Shown here: in pieces, positions 33,721 to 42,123 of the stretch
Layout of the letters: the number at the start of each line of letters is the position of its first letter
Position numbering within the stretch: the stretch's first letter is position 1
Source of the DNA: CAZICM01 sp964537685
Lineage (GTDB): Bacteria; Myxococcota_A; Polyangia; Polyangiales; Polyangiaceae
Assembly: GCA_964537685.1 (NCBI GenBank)
Contig: CAZICM010000012.1
Coordinates: 124,001-188,000 of the forward strand
Reading direction: 5' to 3'
Length of the DNA: 64,000 nucleotides
Translations under genes and position numbers: made by a program
The notes under the pieces: model-generated
Databases searched by the model: none
What the model was told of the DNA's origin: nothing
What the model saw: only the letters and a program-made list of their open reading frames with translations

Positions 33721-35693
33721 ATACAAAAAGCCTTTGGAATGACGAGGAAGCCGCTGCCTATAAAACACCGCTCGCCCAGCGTGTATACACCTCGCGCCTG
33801 CTCGGCCGGGCGCCCGATTTGGTGCTCCACGGCGGCGGCAATACATCCGTGAAAATAAGCCAGAACAATCTCTTCGGGGAACAGGAAGAGGTTTTGTATA
33901 TTAAGGGCAGCGGCTGGGATTTGGAAACCATTGAAGAAGGCGGCTTTGCTCCCGTGCGCCTTTTGCCCGTGCGAAGGCTGGCTCAATTAGCGGCGCTTTC
34001 CGACCCTCAAATGGTCAATGAATTGCGCATCCAGCTCTTGAGGGACAAAGCGCCGACGCCTTCCGTGGAAACCATTCTGCACGCGATTTTGCCCTATACC
34101 TTCGTCGATCATACCCATTCGGATGCGGTGGTCACGATCACCAATACAATCAATGGCCGCGAACGCATTGCCGAAATCTATGGCGACGAGGTGGTGATTA
34201 TTCCTTATGTAATGCCAGGCTTTGATTTGGCCAGGCTGTGCGCCGGGGAGTTTCCGCGGCAATGCAAGAGCAATACGATTGGAATGGTTTTGTTAAATCA
34301 CGGGATTTTTTCTTTTGGTGAAACGGCGCGTGAGTCCTACGAGCGGATGATCGCGCTGGTGAACAAGGCTGAGGCTTATCTTCAAAAGAAAAATGCTTGG
34401 TTTTTGTCCGAGCCCACCATTTCGCTTTCGGGAGCGGCTTCGCAGCGCCTCGATATTGCGCAATTGAGAAAAGATCTCAGCGATACGGCGGGCTTTCCCA
34501 TGGTGCTCACCACCTATAGAGATGCTCAGGTTTTCGATTTTATTCGGCGCGGCGAGGCGATTTCCAAAAAAGGGCCGGCAACGCCCGATCATGTGATCCG
34601 CACCAAGCCTCTGCCCTTGTGGGGGCGCGACGTGAAAAGCTATTCCGATGCGTACCGCGCTTATTTTGAGCGCAATGCGCCTCTCGCCAAAGAGCCTAAA
34701 ACCATGCTCGATCCAGCGCCGAGGGTCATTTTGGATCCGGTGCTAGGGCTGTGCGCCGCGGGCAAAAGCCCTAAAGATACCAATATTATCATCGATATTT
34801 ATAAACATACGATCGATGTTATTACGAGGGCCGAGGCTTTGGGGGGCTGCGTGCCTTTGCCCGAAAAAGATTTATTCGATGTGGAGTATTGGGATCTAGA
34901 GCAGGCCAAATTGAAGGGCGGCGGCAAGGCGCCGGTGTTTGGCGGTGAAATTGTATGCATTACGGGAGCCGCCTCGGGCATTGGAAAAGCCTGTGCAGAT
35001 AGTTTTCTTGCGCGAGGCGCGGCGGTGATTGGCCTGGATATTCAGCCCAGCATTGAATCTCAATACGATCGAAATGATTATTTGGGTTTGGTGTGCGATG
35101 TGACGGATGCGCAGGCGAGAGTGTGGGCCTTGGAACAGGGGGTGCGGCATTTTGGAGGGCTGGATATGCTTATTCTAAATGCCGGTATTTTCCCGGGAGG
35201 GCGGCGCCTTGAAGCTTTGGGCGATGAGGAGTGGAGCCGGGTGATGCGTTTAAATGTGGACGCGAATGTGGGGCTTCTGCGGGATGCGCATCCGCTCTTA
35301 AAGCGCGCGCCCAAAGGCGGCAGGGTTGTGATTGTGGGTTCGAAAAATGTGCCCGCGCCGGGGCCGGGAGCCGCCGCTTATTCGGCTTCGAAGGCGGCGC
35401 TCAATCAAGTCGCGCGGGTGGCTGCCCTGGAATGGGGAGCCGATAAAATAAGGATTAACAGCGTGCATCCCAATGCGGTTTTCGATACGGCGCTGTGGAC
35501 GGAAGAGGTGCTGGCTTCTAGGGCGGCCCATTACCATTTAAGTGTCGAGCAATACAAACGTAATAATATTTTAGGTGTCGAAATTAAGAGCCGGGATGTG
35601 GCCGAATTGATCGCGGAGATGTGCGGGCCTCTATTTTCAAAGACAACGGGGGCTCAGGTGCCGATCGACGGGGGAAATGAAAGGGTCATTTGA
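33717..35693 (+). CDS. class II aldolase / short-chain dehydrogenase fusion
   Basis: The protein of about 658 residues has an N-terminal class II aldolase domain (about 15-400) with GRAPDLVLHGGGNTSVK, HTHSDAVV (Zn-binding His pair) and LLNHGIFSFGE. Its C-terminal SDR domain (about 410-655) has CITGAASGIGKACADSF (cofactor loop), LDMLILNAGIFPGGR, and the YxxxK catalytic pair in AAYSASKAALNQ. This matches 'bifunctional aldolase/short-chain dehydrogenase' proteins; some act on deoxysugar phosphates such as rhamnulose-1-phosphate. The substrate is not readable. It overlaps the carbamoyltransferase stop by 4 bases and ends 6 bases before the small membrane peptide. Confidence 0.93.
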   Translation: MNTKSLWNDEEAAAYKTPLAQRVYTSRLLGRAPDLVLHGGGNTSVKISQNNLFGEQEEVLYIKGSGWDLETIEEGGFAPVRLLPVRRLAQLAALSDPQMVNELRIQLLRDKAPTPSVETILHAILPYTFVDHTHSDAVVTITNTINGRERIAEIYGDEVVIIPYVMPGFDLARLCAGEFPRQCKSNTIGMVLLNHGIFSFGETARESYERMIALVNKAEAYLQKKNAWFLSEPTISLSGAASQRLDIAQLRKDLSDTAGFPMVLTTYRDAQVFDFIRRGEAISKKGPATPDHVIRTKPLPLWGRDVKSYSDAYRAYFERNAPLAKEPKTMLDPAPRVILDPVLGLCAAGKSPKDTNIIIDIYKHTIDVITRAEALGGCVPLPEKDLFDVEYWDLEQAKLKGGGKAPVFGGEIVCITGAASGIGKACADSFLARGAAVIGLDIQPSIESQYDRNDYLGLVCDVTDAQARVWALEQGVRHFGGLDMLILNAGIFPGGRRLEALGDEEWSRVMRLNVDANVGLLRDAHPLLKRAPKGGRVVIVGSKNVPAPGPGAAAYSASKAALNQVARVAALEWGADKIRINSVHPNAVFDTALWTEEVLASRAAHYHLSVEQYKRNNILGVEIKSRDVAELIAEMCGPLFSKTTGAQVPIDGGNERVI

Positions 35694-35699
35694 TATTTT

Positions 35700-35894
35700 A
35701 TGAGCCCTGTTCAACAACGGCCTAAAAAAAGCCTGGGACGCCTGCGCACGTTGATCGCATTGGTTGCCCATTTTACGCATAAGGAACGTTTTTTCCTGGC
35801 GCCTTTGTTATTGATTTTATTGCTTACGGCAGTGCTTTTGATCTTGACGGGGGGATTAAGCTACGTGGCGCCCTTTATCTACACTATTTTTTAG
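35700..35894 (+). CDS. DUF5989-type small membrane peptide
   Basis: The 64-residue peptide has a basic N-terminus, a core hydrophobic helix (about 33-55, LAPLLLILLLTAVLLILTG) and the C-terminus APFIYTIF. That ending is typical of the small DUF5989 proteins seen next to carbamoyltransferases and SxtJ-like proteins. It starts 6 bases after the fusion gene and ends about 30 bases before the YihY gene. No SxtJ-like gene is found in the window. A role in membrane assembly of the carbamoylation pathway is inference only. Confidence 0.75.
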   Translation: MSPVQQRPKKSLGRLRTLIALVAHFTHKERFFLAPLLLILLLTAVLLILTGGLSYVAPFIYTIF

Positions 35895-35927
35895 GCGCAA
35901 TTTTGCCCGAGTGAGTACAATCGCCTT

Positions 35928-36896
35928 ATGGACCCGAAACGGCTGCACCACATCGCGAAGCGTCATACGGTGGGCCGCGTTCTTTTGCGCGTTTTTGAAA
36001 ACCTCGACCGCCATGATACGCCGCGGGTGGCGAGTGCTATCGCATTTGACGCTTTTTTAAGCTTGATCCCCATTTTGGCTATCGGCGGCTTTCTGCTTCA
36101 GCGCCGCGATAAGACGGGCAGCCTGCTCTTGCTCAAGCTGTTTGAAGGCGCTCCGCCTCAGGTCGTTCAACTGGTCGATAATGAATTTTTGAGGCTTTCA
36201 GATACTAGCGGATTTGTTCTCGCTCCGATCAGCGGGCTTGCGTTTTTATGGGTGAGTTCGGCGGGTATTTCCACCGCAATGGGTGTGTTTGAGACGATTT
36301 ACGCCGTGGAAACCCGGCCTTGGTATATACGGCGCGCTATTGCAATCGCTTGTGTGATCGGTGGCTTGCCGGCCCTTTCGCTGACCGCCGCCGGAGGTAT
36401 TTGGATCGCCGGTCTTTCAGGTTCTTTCGGTACGCGGGTGGTGGGTATTTTAATGCCCGCTCTCATTTTGATCGGATTGGTGGCGATATTTTTTCGTATA
36501 TCTATTAAGCGGCACCGGGTGAAGAAGCGGAATATTTTTCCCGGCTCGGTCGTGACGGTGATTTTATGGGCCATCGCTTCGACGCTGTTTTCTTTATACG
36601 TCGGTAAATTGGCTCAATATGCGACGCTGTACGGCAATCTCGCGACGGTGGCCATTGTGCTTTTATGGCTGTGGCTTCTTTCAATGTCGATTATTGTCGG
36701 CGGCGAAGTGAATGCCGAGCTGGAGCGGCTTCGCGAGGAGTATCCGAATCAGCGTTTTCCCATCCGCATTCCCAATATTCCTATCGCTATCCGGGCAAAA
36801 TTGTCGCCGGCCGATCGTACGCCTCAGCCGCTTTCAAAATTGCCTTCTCAAGAGGCGTCGGTTTCGTCTTCGCGCCCAGCCGCTAAAGAAGATTAA
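35928..36896 (+). CDS. YihY/virulence factor BrkB family membrane protein
   Basis: The 322-residue protein has about six membrane helices. It shows DRHDTPRVASAIAFDAFLSLIPILA near the N-terminus, then VSSAGISTAMGVFETIYAVETRPW and YGNLATVAIVLLWLWL followed by IVGGEVNAELER, all standard for YihY/BrkB. The C-terminus is Pro/Ser-rich and cytoplasmic. The family was once linked to RNase BN, but that activity is not theirs; the function is unknown. A TACAAT sits 6 bases before the ATG and no ribosome site is visible. It converges on the PHP-hydrolase gene over a 12-base gap. Confidence 0.9.
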   Translation: MDPKRLHHIAKRHTVGRVLLRVFENLDRHDTPRVASAIAFDAFLSLIPILAIGGFLLQRRDKTGSLLLLKLFEGAPPQVVQLVDNEFLRLSDTSGFVLAPISGLAFLWVSSAGISTAMGVFETIYAVETRPWYIRRAIAIACVIGGLPALSLTAAGGIWIAGLSGSFGTRVVGILMPALILIGLVAIFFRISIKRHRVKKRNIFPGSVVTVILWAIASTLFSLYVGKLAQYATLYGNLATVAIVLLWLWLLSMSIIVGGEVNAELERLREEYPNQRFPIRIPNIPIAIRAKLSPADRTPQPLSKLPSQEASVSSSRPAAKED

Positions 36897-36914
36897 TATT
36901 TTAATATTTTAAAA
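36893..36914. repeat. AT-only TTAATATT repeat at a convergent junction
   Basis: TTAATATT occurs twice in TTAATATTTTAATATTTTAA, followed by AAT, and covers the stop codons of YihY (plus) and the PHP hydrolase (minus). It is the shortest of three such AT repeats in the window, all at convergent ends. Confidence 0.6.
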
Positions 36915-38198
36915 TGGGCAATTCACATAGATGGGGGCCGAATACCCTTGATCGACCCGCGCCCTTACAACAGAGCATTCTTCAGATTCGATCGAAATGC
37001 GAGCGCTGCCTCCTTCGGGAAGGCGGGATACGCTGCGGCCATTGAGAATAAATTCAACATCCTCGCCAAATGCCGCAAGATCGAGCCAGTTTTTGGCTTT
37101 GAGCGACCCGCCTACCGGATACCATTCCCCGGATTCTCCCCGGACCTGAAAGGAGCACGCGCCGGGATCGCGGACGCATAGGCGGCCCGCTACAATGGCT
37201 TCGCGCAGAGAATCGGCGTCTTTGCCCCGGGCCAATACAAAGGTGGTGGCCCGTAAATGCCCGCTGTGGCTGTCCGAGCCTCCCACGGGCGTCATCCGGC
37301 GGCGATCGTTTAGGATTTCTTTGTCGAGCAGGCGCAAGGTCGCGAGGAGTGAATGGTCCGTTTCGCCAACGAGCCATTCGTCGCGCAGATGCGTGGCGGC
37401 GAGGTTGTAGGCTTCAAAGCCCTGGGCCAACCGGTGGATGGTGTTGATTTCAGGCGGAAATGGGCCGGCCGATGTAAAGGGGCGCCACGATAAATCGGCC
37501 CTCGCAATGGAAATGATCGAATCGATTGGAACCACTAGGGGATGGTTTACGATAAGGACGCCGCCATGCTTAACATATTCTTCGAAAAATCGTTCGGGAT
37601 GGATGGCGGCTTCGGCCGTTGGAACGGCATCGAGCACTTTGTTTAAATCGGCGAACGATGCGCCCACATGGCCATAAGCATGGTCGGTGTATTCAAATCC
37701 GCTGATAAAGAGCGGTTTTCGGCCGGGAAATTGCTCAACCCGCTGTTCCATCTGGGCCAGGGCTTCGCTGTAATAGGCACGCTCATCATCGAATTGGAAA
37801 AATCTCGCGCCCACATGCGGTGTGAGAACGACAAAATCCAATCCTTCCGAATTGGCAAGTTCGATGGTTTGGGCGAGTCCCCGTGTGGCATGAGGCGCGT
37901 GATCGGGCGGGTTAATATGGCAGTGAAGGTCGCCCGATAATAATAAATATCCAGTTTGAGCGCTGGGAATGGCCTGCCCATCGGTTCCGTTTTTTAATTG
38001 AATCGTATTGGATAAATATAATGTCGAATTTTCTCGCTTTTGCTCGGGAAATTCAGGGCGGTGGGCGCTGGACATGGCGGCGTCAAGCACATAGTGCGAT
38101 GCCGGTTTGGCGCAGGAGCATTGGGCAATGGAGAGGGCCGCAGCTCCTAACAGAAGGGTAAGGGTCAAAAGGCGGGTGGTCTTCTTCAGTTGGGACAT
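36909..38198 (-). CDS. PHP-domain metallohydrolase, CehA/McbA-like lipoprotein
   Basis: The protein of about 429 residues starts with a signal (MSQLKKTTRLLTLTLLLGAA) and possible lipobox ALSIAQC. The catalytic part has the PHP-type metal motifs GDLHCHIN (about 120), VLTPHVGARF, SGFEYTDHAYG, VNHPLVVPI and GGSDSHSGHLRA. CehA/McbA relatives hydrolyse carbamate, phosphodiester or other ester bonds. A final beta domain follows. I placed the start at the ATG before SQLKK; the earlier ATG gives a non-conserved Ser/Pro stretch. It is divergent from the small 38354 gene and convergent with YihY. Confidence 0.85.
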   Translation of the reverse strand: MSQLKKTTRLLTLTLLLGAAALSIAQCSCAKPASHYVLDAAMSSAHRPEFPEQKRENSTLYLSNTIQLKNGTDGQAIPSAQTGYLLLSGDLHCHINPPDHAPHATRGLAQTIELANSEGLDFVVLTPHVGARFFQFDDERAYYSEALAQMEQRVEQFPGRKPLFISGFEYTDHAYGHVGASFADLNKVLDAVPTAEAAIHPERFFEEYVKHGGVLIVNHPLVVPIDSIISIARADLSWRPFTSAGPFPPEINTIHRLAQGFEAYNLAATHLRDEWLVGETDHSLLATLRLLDKEILNDRRRMTPVGGSDSHSGHLRATTFVLARGKDADSLREAIVAGRLCVRDPGACSFQVRGESGEWYPVGGSLKAKNWLDLAAFGEDVEFILNGRSVSRLPEGGSARISIESEECSVVRARVDQGYSAPIYVNCPF

Positions 38199-38353
38199 AC
38201 AAGCGTCATTTCGGAAAACAGGCGCCGAATGTGACACGCCGCAATGAGATTTCTTAGATGGAGGCGCTGTACAAAAAAACAAAATGCCCTCAGGTAGGAG
38301 GGCCGTTCTCTGATAAGGTGCGTCGCTTAAACGAGAATCAGGCAAGGCGCGCT

Positions 38354-38599
38354 ATGCACAAGGACACCGCGAAGACTGTCACCACGATCATGATTGATTG
38401 CTGCAGGAAGCTGGAAGAGGCGATCGATGCCGTGACGAATACCTGCGACAGCCGCGATGAGAAAGAGCAGCGCGAAGCGATGGAGTTCCGTTCCGCGGTC
38501 GGGAAAATTATGGGGCATATTTTCGTCGATGTGCTGCATCCGATTTACCAGCGCCATCCCGAGCTGGAACCCGAAGAGCTGAAGTCGCAGCGCCGTTAA
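38354..38599 (+). CDS. small helical hypothetical protein
   Basis: The 81-residue product (MHKDTAKTVTTIMIDCC...) is all helical by eye, with an acidic/basic surface (NTCDSRDEKEQREAMEF) and a hydrophobic face in IMGHIFVDVLHPIY. I recognise no family. The frame is open upstream to 38258, but the first part (MEALYKKTKCPQ) looks non-coding, so I chose the later ATG. It lies 23 bases before the NfeD-like gene and may share its transcript. Confidence 0.6.
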   Translation: MHKDTAKTVTTIMIDCCRKLEEAIDAVTNTCDSRDEKEQREAMEFRSAVGKIMGHIFVDVLHPIYQRHPELEPEELKSQRR

Positions 38600-38622
38600 A
38601 CCGAGCTGTGTAGAATCGGGCC

Positions 38623-39300
38623 ATGGGCCTTGTATATCTGTTCGCGCTGGTGGTCGGTCTAGGCACGCTCCTCGTGCAAATCGGCATGGGAGGAAAAGAC
38701 GCCGACGGGGATCACGGGGATCACGCGCTGGGCGATGGACATGGCGGGGATGCGGATGCGCATGCGGACGGGGATGCGGATGGTCATGATGCATCGGCGG
38801 ATGGTCATGATGCGGATGCGCACGATGGGGGAAGCGGCAAGGATTTGGCTCTTGCCGATGGGCATCACGGAGACGGTGAGGCTTCGGCGCTGACTTTGTT
38901 TTTGTCGACGCGCTTTTGGATTTTCGCGGCGCTGGCTTTTGGAATGACCGGTTCTTTGATTCATTGGCTTGCGCTGGCGGGCACGGTTGCGACGGCGATT
39001 ATCGCGGGCTGTACGGGTTTTGGTTCTGGCCTGATGGCGGTGCTGGCGTTCCGGGCGGTGAAGCGTTCGGCGAATTCGTCGACGGGTTATGCGAGCGATG
39101 CCGTGGGTCAGGTGGGCAGGGTGATCGTCGGCGTGGAAAAGGGGCGGATGGGTAAGGTGCGCGTGGAGTTAAAAGGCCACAGTGTCGATATGCTTGCGAT
39201 AACGGACGAGTCGGACCTTGCCCGCGGAGATGCCGTTCTGATCGAGGATGTGGATGGTGAAGTGGTGCGGGTGTCAAAAAGGCCGCCCGAGCTCGGCTGA
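38623..39300 (+). CDS. NfeD-like membrane protein with Asp/His-rich loop
   Basis: The 225-residue protein has an N-terminal hydrophobic helix (LVYLFALVVGLGTLLVQIGM). A hydrophilic loop of residues 26-68 holds 15 Asp and 7 His in patterns such as DAHADGDADGHDASADGHD. Two or three more membrane helices follow (about 92-145). The C-terminal OB-like domain (VGQVGRVIVGVEKGRMGKVRVEL; GDAVLIEDVDGEVVRV) is typical of NfeD/YuaF proteins, which partner with flotillins. A TAGAAT lies 6 bases before the ATG. It is followed by two flotillin genes, the standard arrangement. The Asp/His loop suggests metal binding. Confidence 0.85.
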   Translation: MGLVYLFALVVGLGTLLVQIGMGGKDADGDHGDHALGDGHGGDADAHADGDADGHDASADGHDADAHDGGSGKDLALADGHHGDGEASALTLFLSTRFWIFAALAFGMTGSLIHWLALAGTVATAIIAGCTGFGSGLMAVLAFRAVKRSANSSTGYASDAVGQVGRVIVGVEKGRMGKVRVELKGHSVDMLAITDESDLARGDAVLIEDVDGEVVRVSKRPPELG

Positions 39301-39342
39301 TCGTCGCACGCTTTTTTTCTGGGGCTGATACGCTCGCGCCCC

Positions 39343-40710
39343 ATGTGGACCTTACTCTACGCAAGCGCCGCCATGGCGCAGGATACCCCGCGGCGCCGCA
39401 CTGCTGCACCGCCGGGTGTGAACATGCCAGCCTCGGTCGATGATGCCGTTTTGGTGCTGATTGCGGCCGTGGGCGTGGTGGTTTTGTTTGGCCTGACGCT
39501 CGTGATCCTTCGGCGGTTTTTGTTTATCTGCCGGCCGAATGAGATTTTGGTGTTCAGCGGCCGGACGCATACGCTCTCCGATGGAACGAGGAGCGGTTAC
39601 AAGATTCTTCATGGGGGACGCGGGGTTCGTTTGCCTTTTCTCGAGGCTGTGAGCCCGATGGATATGCGCTTGTTCCCCGTTGAGGTGAAAGTTCATAACG
39701 CGTACTCGAAGGGCGGTATCCCGCTGAGTGTTCATGCGATTGCGAACGTGAAGATCGCAAGCGCGGATTCGGCGGTGCGCAACGCTGTGGAGCGCTTTTT
39801 GGGAGCGAGTCCTTCGCAGATCGCAATTGCGGCTCAGCAGACGCTGGAAGGCGTGCTGCGCGAGGTTGTGTCGCAGTTGACGCCGGAAGAGGTGAATGAG
39901 GATCGGCTGAAGTTTGCCGAGTCGCTGATGGATAATGCGCGCGACGATTTGGACAAGCTGGGTCTGGAGCTGGATGTGCTGAAGGTGCAGCATGTGGCCG
40001 ATGATCAGCATTATTTGGCGAATCTAGGGCGCGGGCGTATCGCGACGATGTTGCGCGATGCGGCCAATGCGGAGAGCGCCGCGAATAATGCGGTGGCCGA
40101 GGCGCAGGCGATGCAGCGGCAGAGGGCGGAAACCTCGACGAAGAAGGCTGAAGCGATTATTGCGCAGAAGCAGAATGAGGTGCGCGCGGAGCTGGCGAAG
40201 CTCGAGGCGGAGGCGAAGCAAATTGAGAATGAGGCGCAGATTGCGGCGCAGACGGAGCGGGCGCTGGCGGAGCAGGAGCTTCAGTCGCTGCGCGCGGAGC
40301 TCGAGAAGCTGCGTTTGCATTGCGATGTGATTTTGCCGGCGGAGGCCAATCGTAAGGCGTCGGAATTGAAGGCGCGGGGCGATGCGGCGCCGACGGTTGA
40401 AAATGGAAAGGCTGTTGCTGAAGCGCTTCGGGCGGTGGCTCAGGAATGGGTGGCCGCGGGGGATGCGGGGCGCGAGGTGTATGTGCTTCAGCAGTTGCGT
40501 GCGCTGGTGTCGGCGGCGGCGGCGCGGGTGGCGCAAACGGAGATCGCGGATCTGCAGGTTGTGGCCGGTAGTGAGGCGGATGCGTTTGGAGCCGTTGTGG
40601 CGAGTTATCCGGCGGCCGTTGCGCGGGTGCTCGCGGAGACGGGGCATGCGCTGGGTGTGGATGTGGCGGGGCTTCTGGGCGGCCCGGTTCGGGAAGAAAG
40701 GGCTTTGTGA
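39343..40710 (+). CDS. flotillin/SPFH domain protein 1
   Basis: The 455-residue protein has an N-terminal membrane helix (about 38-58, AVLVLIAAVGVVVLFGLTLVIL), an SPFH domain (about 60-220, with VFSGRTHTLSDG, SVHAIANVKIASADSAVRNAVER, QIAIAAQQTLEGVLREVVSQL) and a long coiled coil (about 230-330, rich in A-E-A/K-Q repeats) before a helical C-terminus. Flotillins form oligomeric membrane scaffolds. The N-terminal MWTLLYASAAMAQ looks like part of a signal; later in-frame ATGs (for example before PASVDDAV) are alternative starts. Its stop overlaps the second flotillin start by one base (TGATG). Confidence 0.88.
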   Translation: MWTLLYASAAMAQDTPRRRTAAPPGVNMPASVDDAVLVLIAAVGVVVLFGLTLVILRRFLFICRPNEILVFSGRTHTLSDGTRSGYKILHGGRGVRLPFLEAVSPMDMRLFPVEVKVHNAYSKGGIPLSVHAIANVKIASADSAVRNAVERFLGASPSQIAIAAQQTLEGVLREVVSQLTPEEVNEDRLKFAESLMDNARDDLDKLGLELDVLKVQHVADDQHYLANLGRGRIATMLRDAANAESAANNAVAEAQAMQRQRAETSTKKAEAIIAQKQNEVRAELAKLEAEAKQIENEAQIAAQTERALAEQELQSLRAELEKLRLHCDVILPAEANRKASELKARGDAAPTVENGKAVAEALRAVAQEWVAAGDAGREVYVLQQLRALVSAAAARVAQTEIADLQVVAGSEADAFGAVVASYPAAVARVLAETGHALGVDVAGLLGGPVREERAL

Positions 40711-42032
40711 TGGATACCGTCGTTCAGATTGCTTTGATCATTCTGCTGGCTGTCGGCGTGGTGGTGGGGTTTATCGTTTACACGCTGAAAAACCTCTTGT
40801 TGGTGAGTTCGCCAAATGAGGTTTTGATTTTGTCGGGCGGTGCTCATTTGGTGGAGCGGCGCACGGTGGGATACCGGTCTATCCGGGGCGGAAGGGCCGT
40901 TCGGATTCCGCTGATTGAGCGGGTGGATCGGATGGATCTTTCGAATATTCCGGTCGAGATTTTGGTGAAGGGGGCGTATTCGAAGGGCGGTATTCCGCTG
41001 AATATTCAGGGTGTCGCGCATGTGAAGCTGCCGGGCGAGGAGCCTCGGCTGTCGAATGCGGTGGAGCGGTTTTTGGGCCGGAGCCGGGAGCAGATCGCGG
41101 CGGTGGCGCGGGAGACGCTCGAGGGCAATGTGCGCGGTGTGCTGGCGCAGCTTACGCCTGAGCAGGTGAATCAGGATAAGGCGGCCTTTGCGCACAAGCT
41201 GCTGGAGGAGGCCGAGCACGACATGCTGAAGATGGGTTTGGTGCTCGATACGCTCAAGATTCAGAACGTGACGGACGATGCCAATTATCTGAATTCAATA
41301 GGCCGTATCCGGGGCGCGGGTGTGCGTATGGAGGCGAGTATTGTTGAGGCGCAGATGCAGGCGGAGGCGGCGGAGAAGCAGGCCGAGAACTGGGCGAAGA
41401 GTGAGGCGGCGAAGCTCGATGCGGATTTGAATATTGCGCGGCAGGAGACGCACAAGCGTATTACGGCGGCGAGTTCGCAGCGGGAGGCGCTGATTCAGGA
41501 GGCGCGGGGTGAGGTGGCGGCGCAGATGGCTCAGGTGAAGGCCGAAATTGAGCGGCAGAAGGCGCGTGCGCTTCAGGTGGAGCGGCAGCTCGAGGCGGAT
41601 GTGATTCAGCCTTATGACGCGGATCGGCGGAGCAAGGAGGAGAATGCTCGGGGCGAGGCTGCGAAGATTATTGAGTTTGGGAAGGCGGAGGCGGCTGCGC
41701 TCCGGAAGTTGGTTGAGGAATACAAAAAGATTGGTAAGGGTGCCCGTGATATTTTGGCATTGCAACAGATGATGCCGATGCTCGAACAGATTGCGGGTAC
41801 GCAGCGTCCGTTGAAGATTCAGAAGCTGAGTGTGCTTCCCAATGCATCGGATGGTTCGCTGGCGCTAAAGGCGATTGCGTTGTCGGAGCAGTTGAAGGCT
41901 GCGACGGGTGTGGATTTGCCCGAGATGGCAAAGCGGTTTGAGTCTGGTGTTTCGCCGAAGTTGTTGGAGGCGGCAACGAAGCTTGCGGCGAGTAAGCCGG
42001 CTGTGCCGAAGGCGCCTAAGGGTGCCGGCTGA
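40710..42032 (+). CDS. flotillin/SPFH domain protein 2
   Basis: The protein of about 440 residues has a membrane helix (about 5-25, IALIILLAVGVVVGFIVYTL), an SPFH domain with NEVLILSGGAHLVERRTVGY, SNAVERFLGRSREQIAAVARETLEG and VLAQLTPEQVNQD, then a coiled coil (about 215-320) and a helical tail. It resembles flotillin 1 across the whole length (for example AYSKGGIPL in both), so it is a paralogue from a tandem duplication. The two could co-assemble. The start is the ATG that overlaps the flotillin 1 stop. Confidence 0.88.
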   Translation: MDTVVQIALIILLAVGVVVGFIVYTLKNLLLVSSPNEVLILSGGAHLVERRTVGYRSIRGGRAVRIPLIERVDRMDLSNIPVEILVKGAYSKGGIPLNIQGVAHVKLPGEEPRLSNAVERFLGRSREQIAAVARETLEGNVRGVLAQLTPEQVNQDKAAFAHKLLEEAEHDMLKMGLVLDTLKIQNVTDDANYLNSIGRIRGAGVRMEASIVEAQMQAEAAEKQAENWAKSEAAKLDADLNIARQETHKRITAASSQREALIQEARGEVAAQMAQVKAEIERQKARALQVERQLEADVIQPYDADRRSKEENARGEAAKIIEFGKAEAAALRKLVEEYKKIGKGARDILALQQMMPMLEQIAGTQRPLKIQKLSVLPNASDGSLALKAIALSEQLKAATGVDLPEMAKRFESGVSPKLLEAATKLAASKPAVPKAPKGAG

Positions 42033-42043
42033 TTTTTAATTTT

Positions 42044-42099
42044 TAATATTTAATATTTAATATTTAATATTTAATATTTAATATTTAATATTTAATATT
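42044..42099. repeat. eight perfect TAATATT tandem repeats
   Basis: Eight contiguous copies of the 7-base unit TAATATT lie between the convergent flotillin 2 stop (plus) and the 42124 membrane gene stop (minus). The surrounding bases are also AT-only (TTTTTAATTTT before). It could terminate transcription in both directions or serve another structural role. Confidence 0.9.
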
Positions 42100-42123
42100 T
42101 TCCCATCCAATTCTATTGATTTG

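Noticed and set aside
39352..40647. Minus-strand open frames (219 and 207 codons) opposite flotillin 1
   Set aside because: They are antisense shadows of GCG/GAG-biased coiled-coil codons and are Arg/Leu rich.
42044..42099. TAATATT array as a CRISPR or origin element
   Set aside because: The unit is 7 bases without spacers, and no DnaA boxes, repA or cas genes are near.
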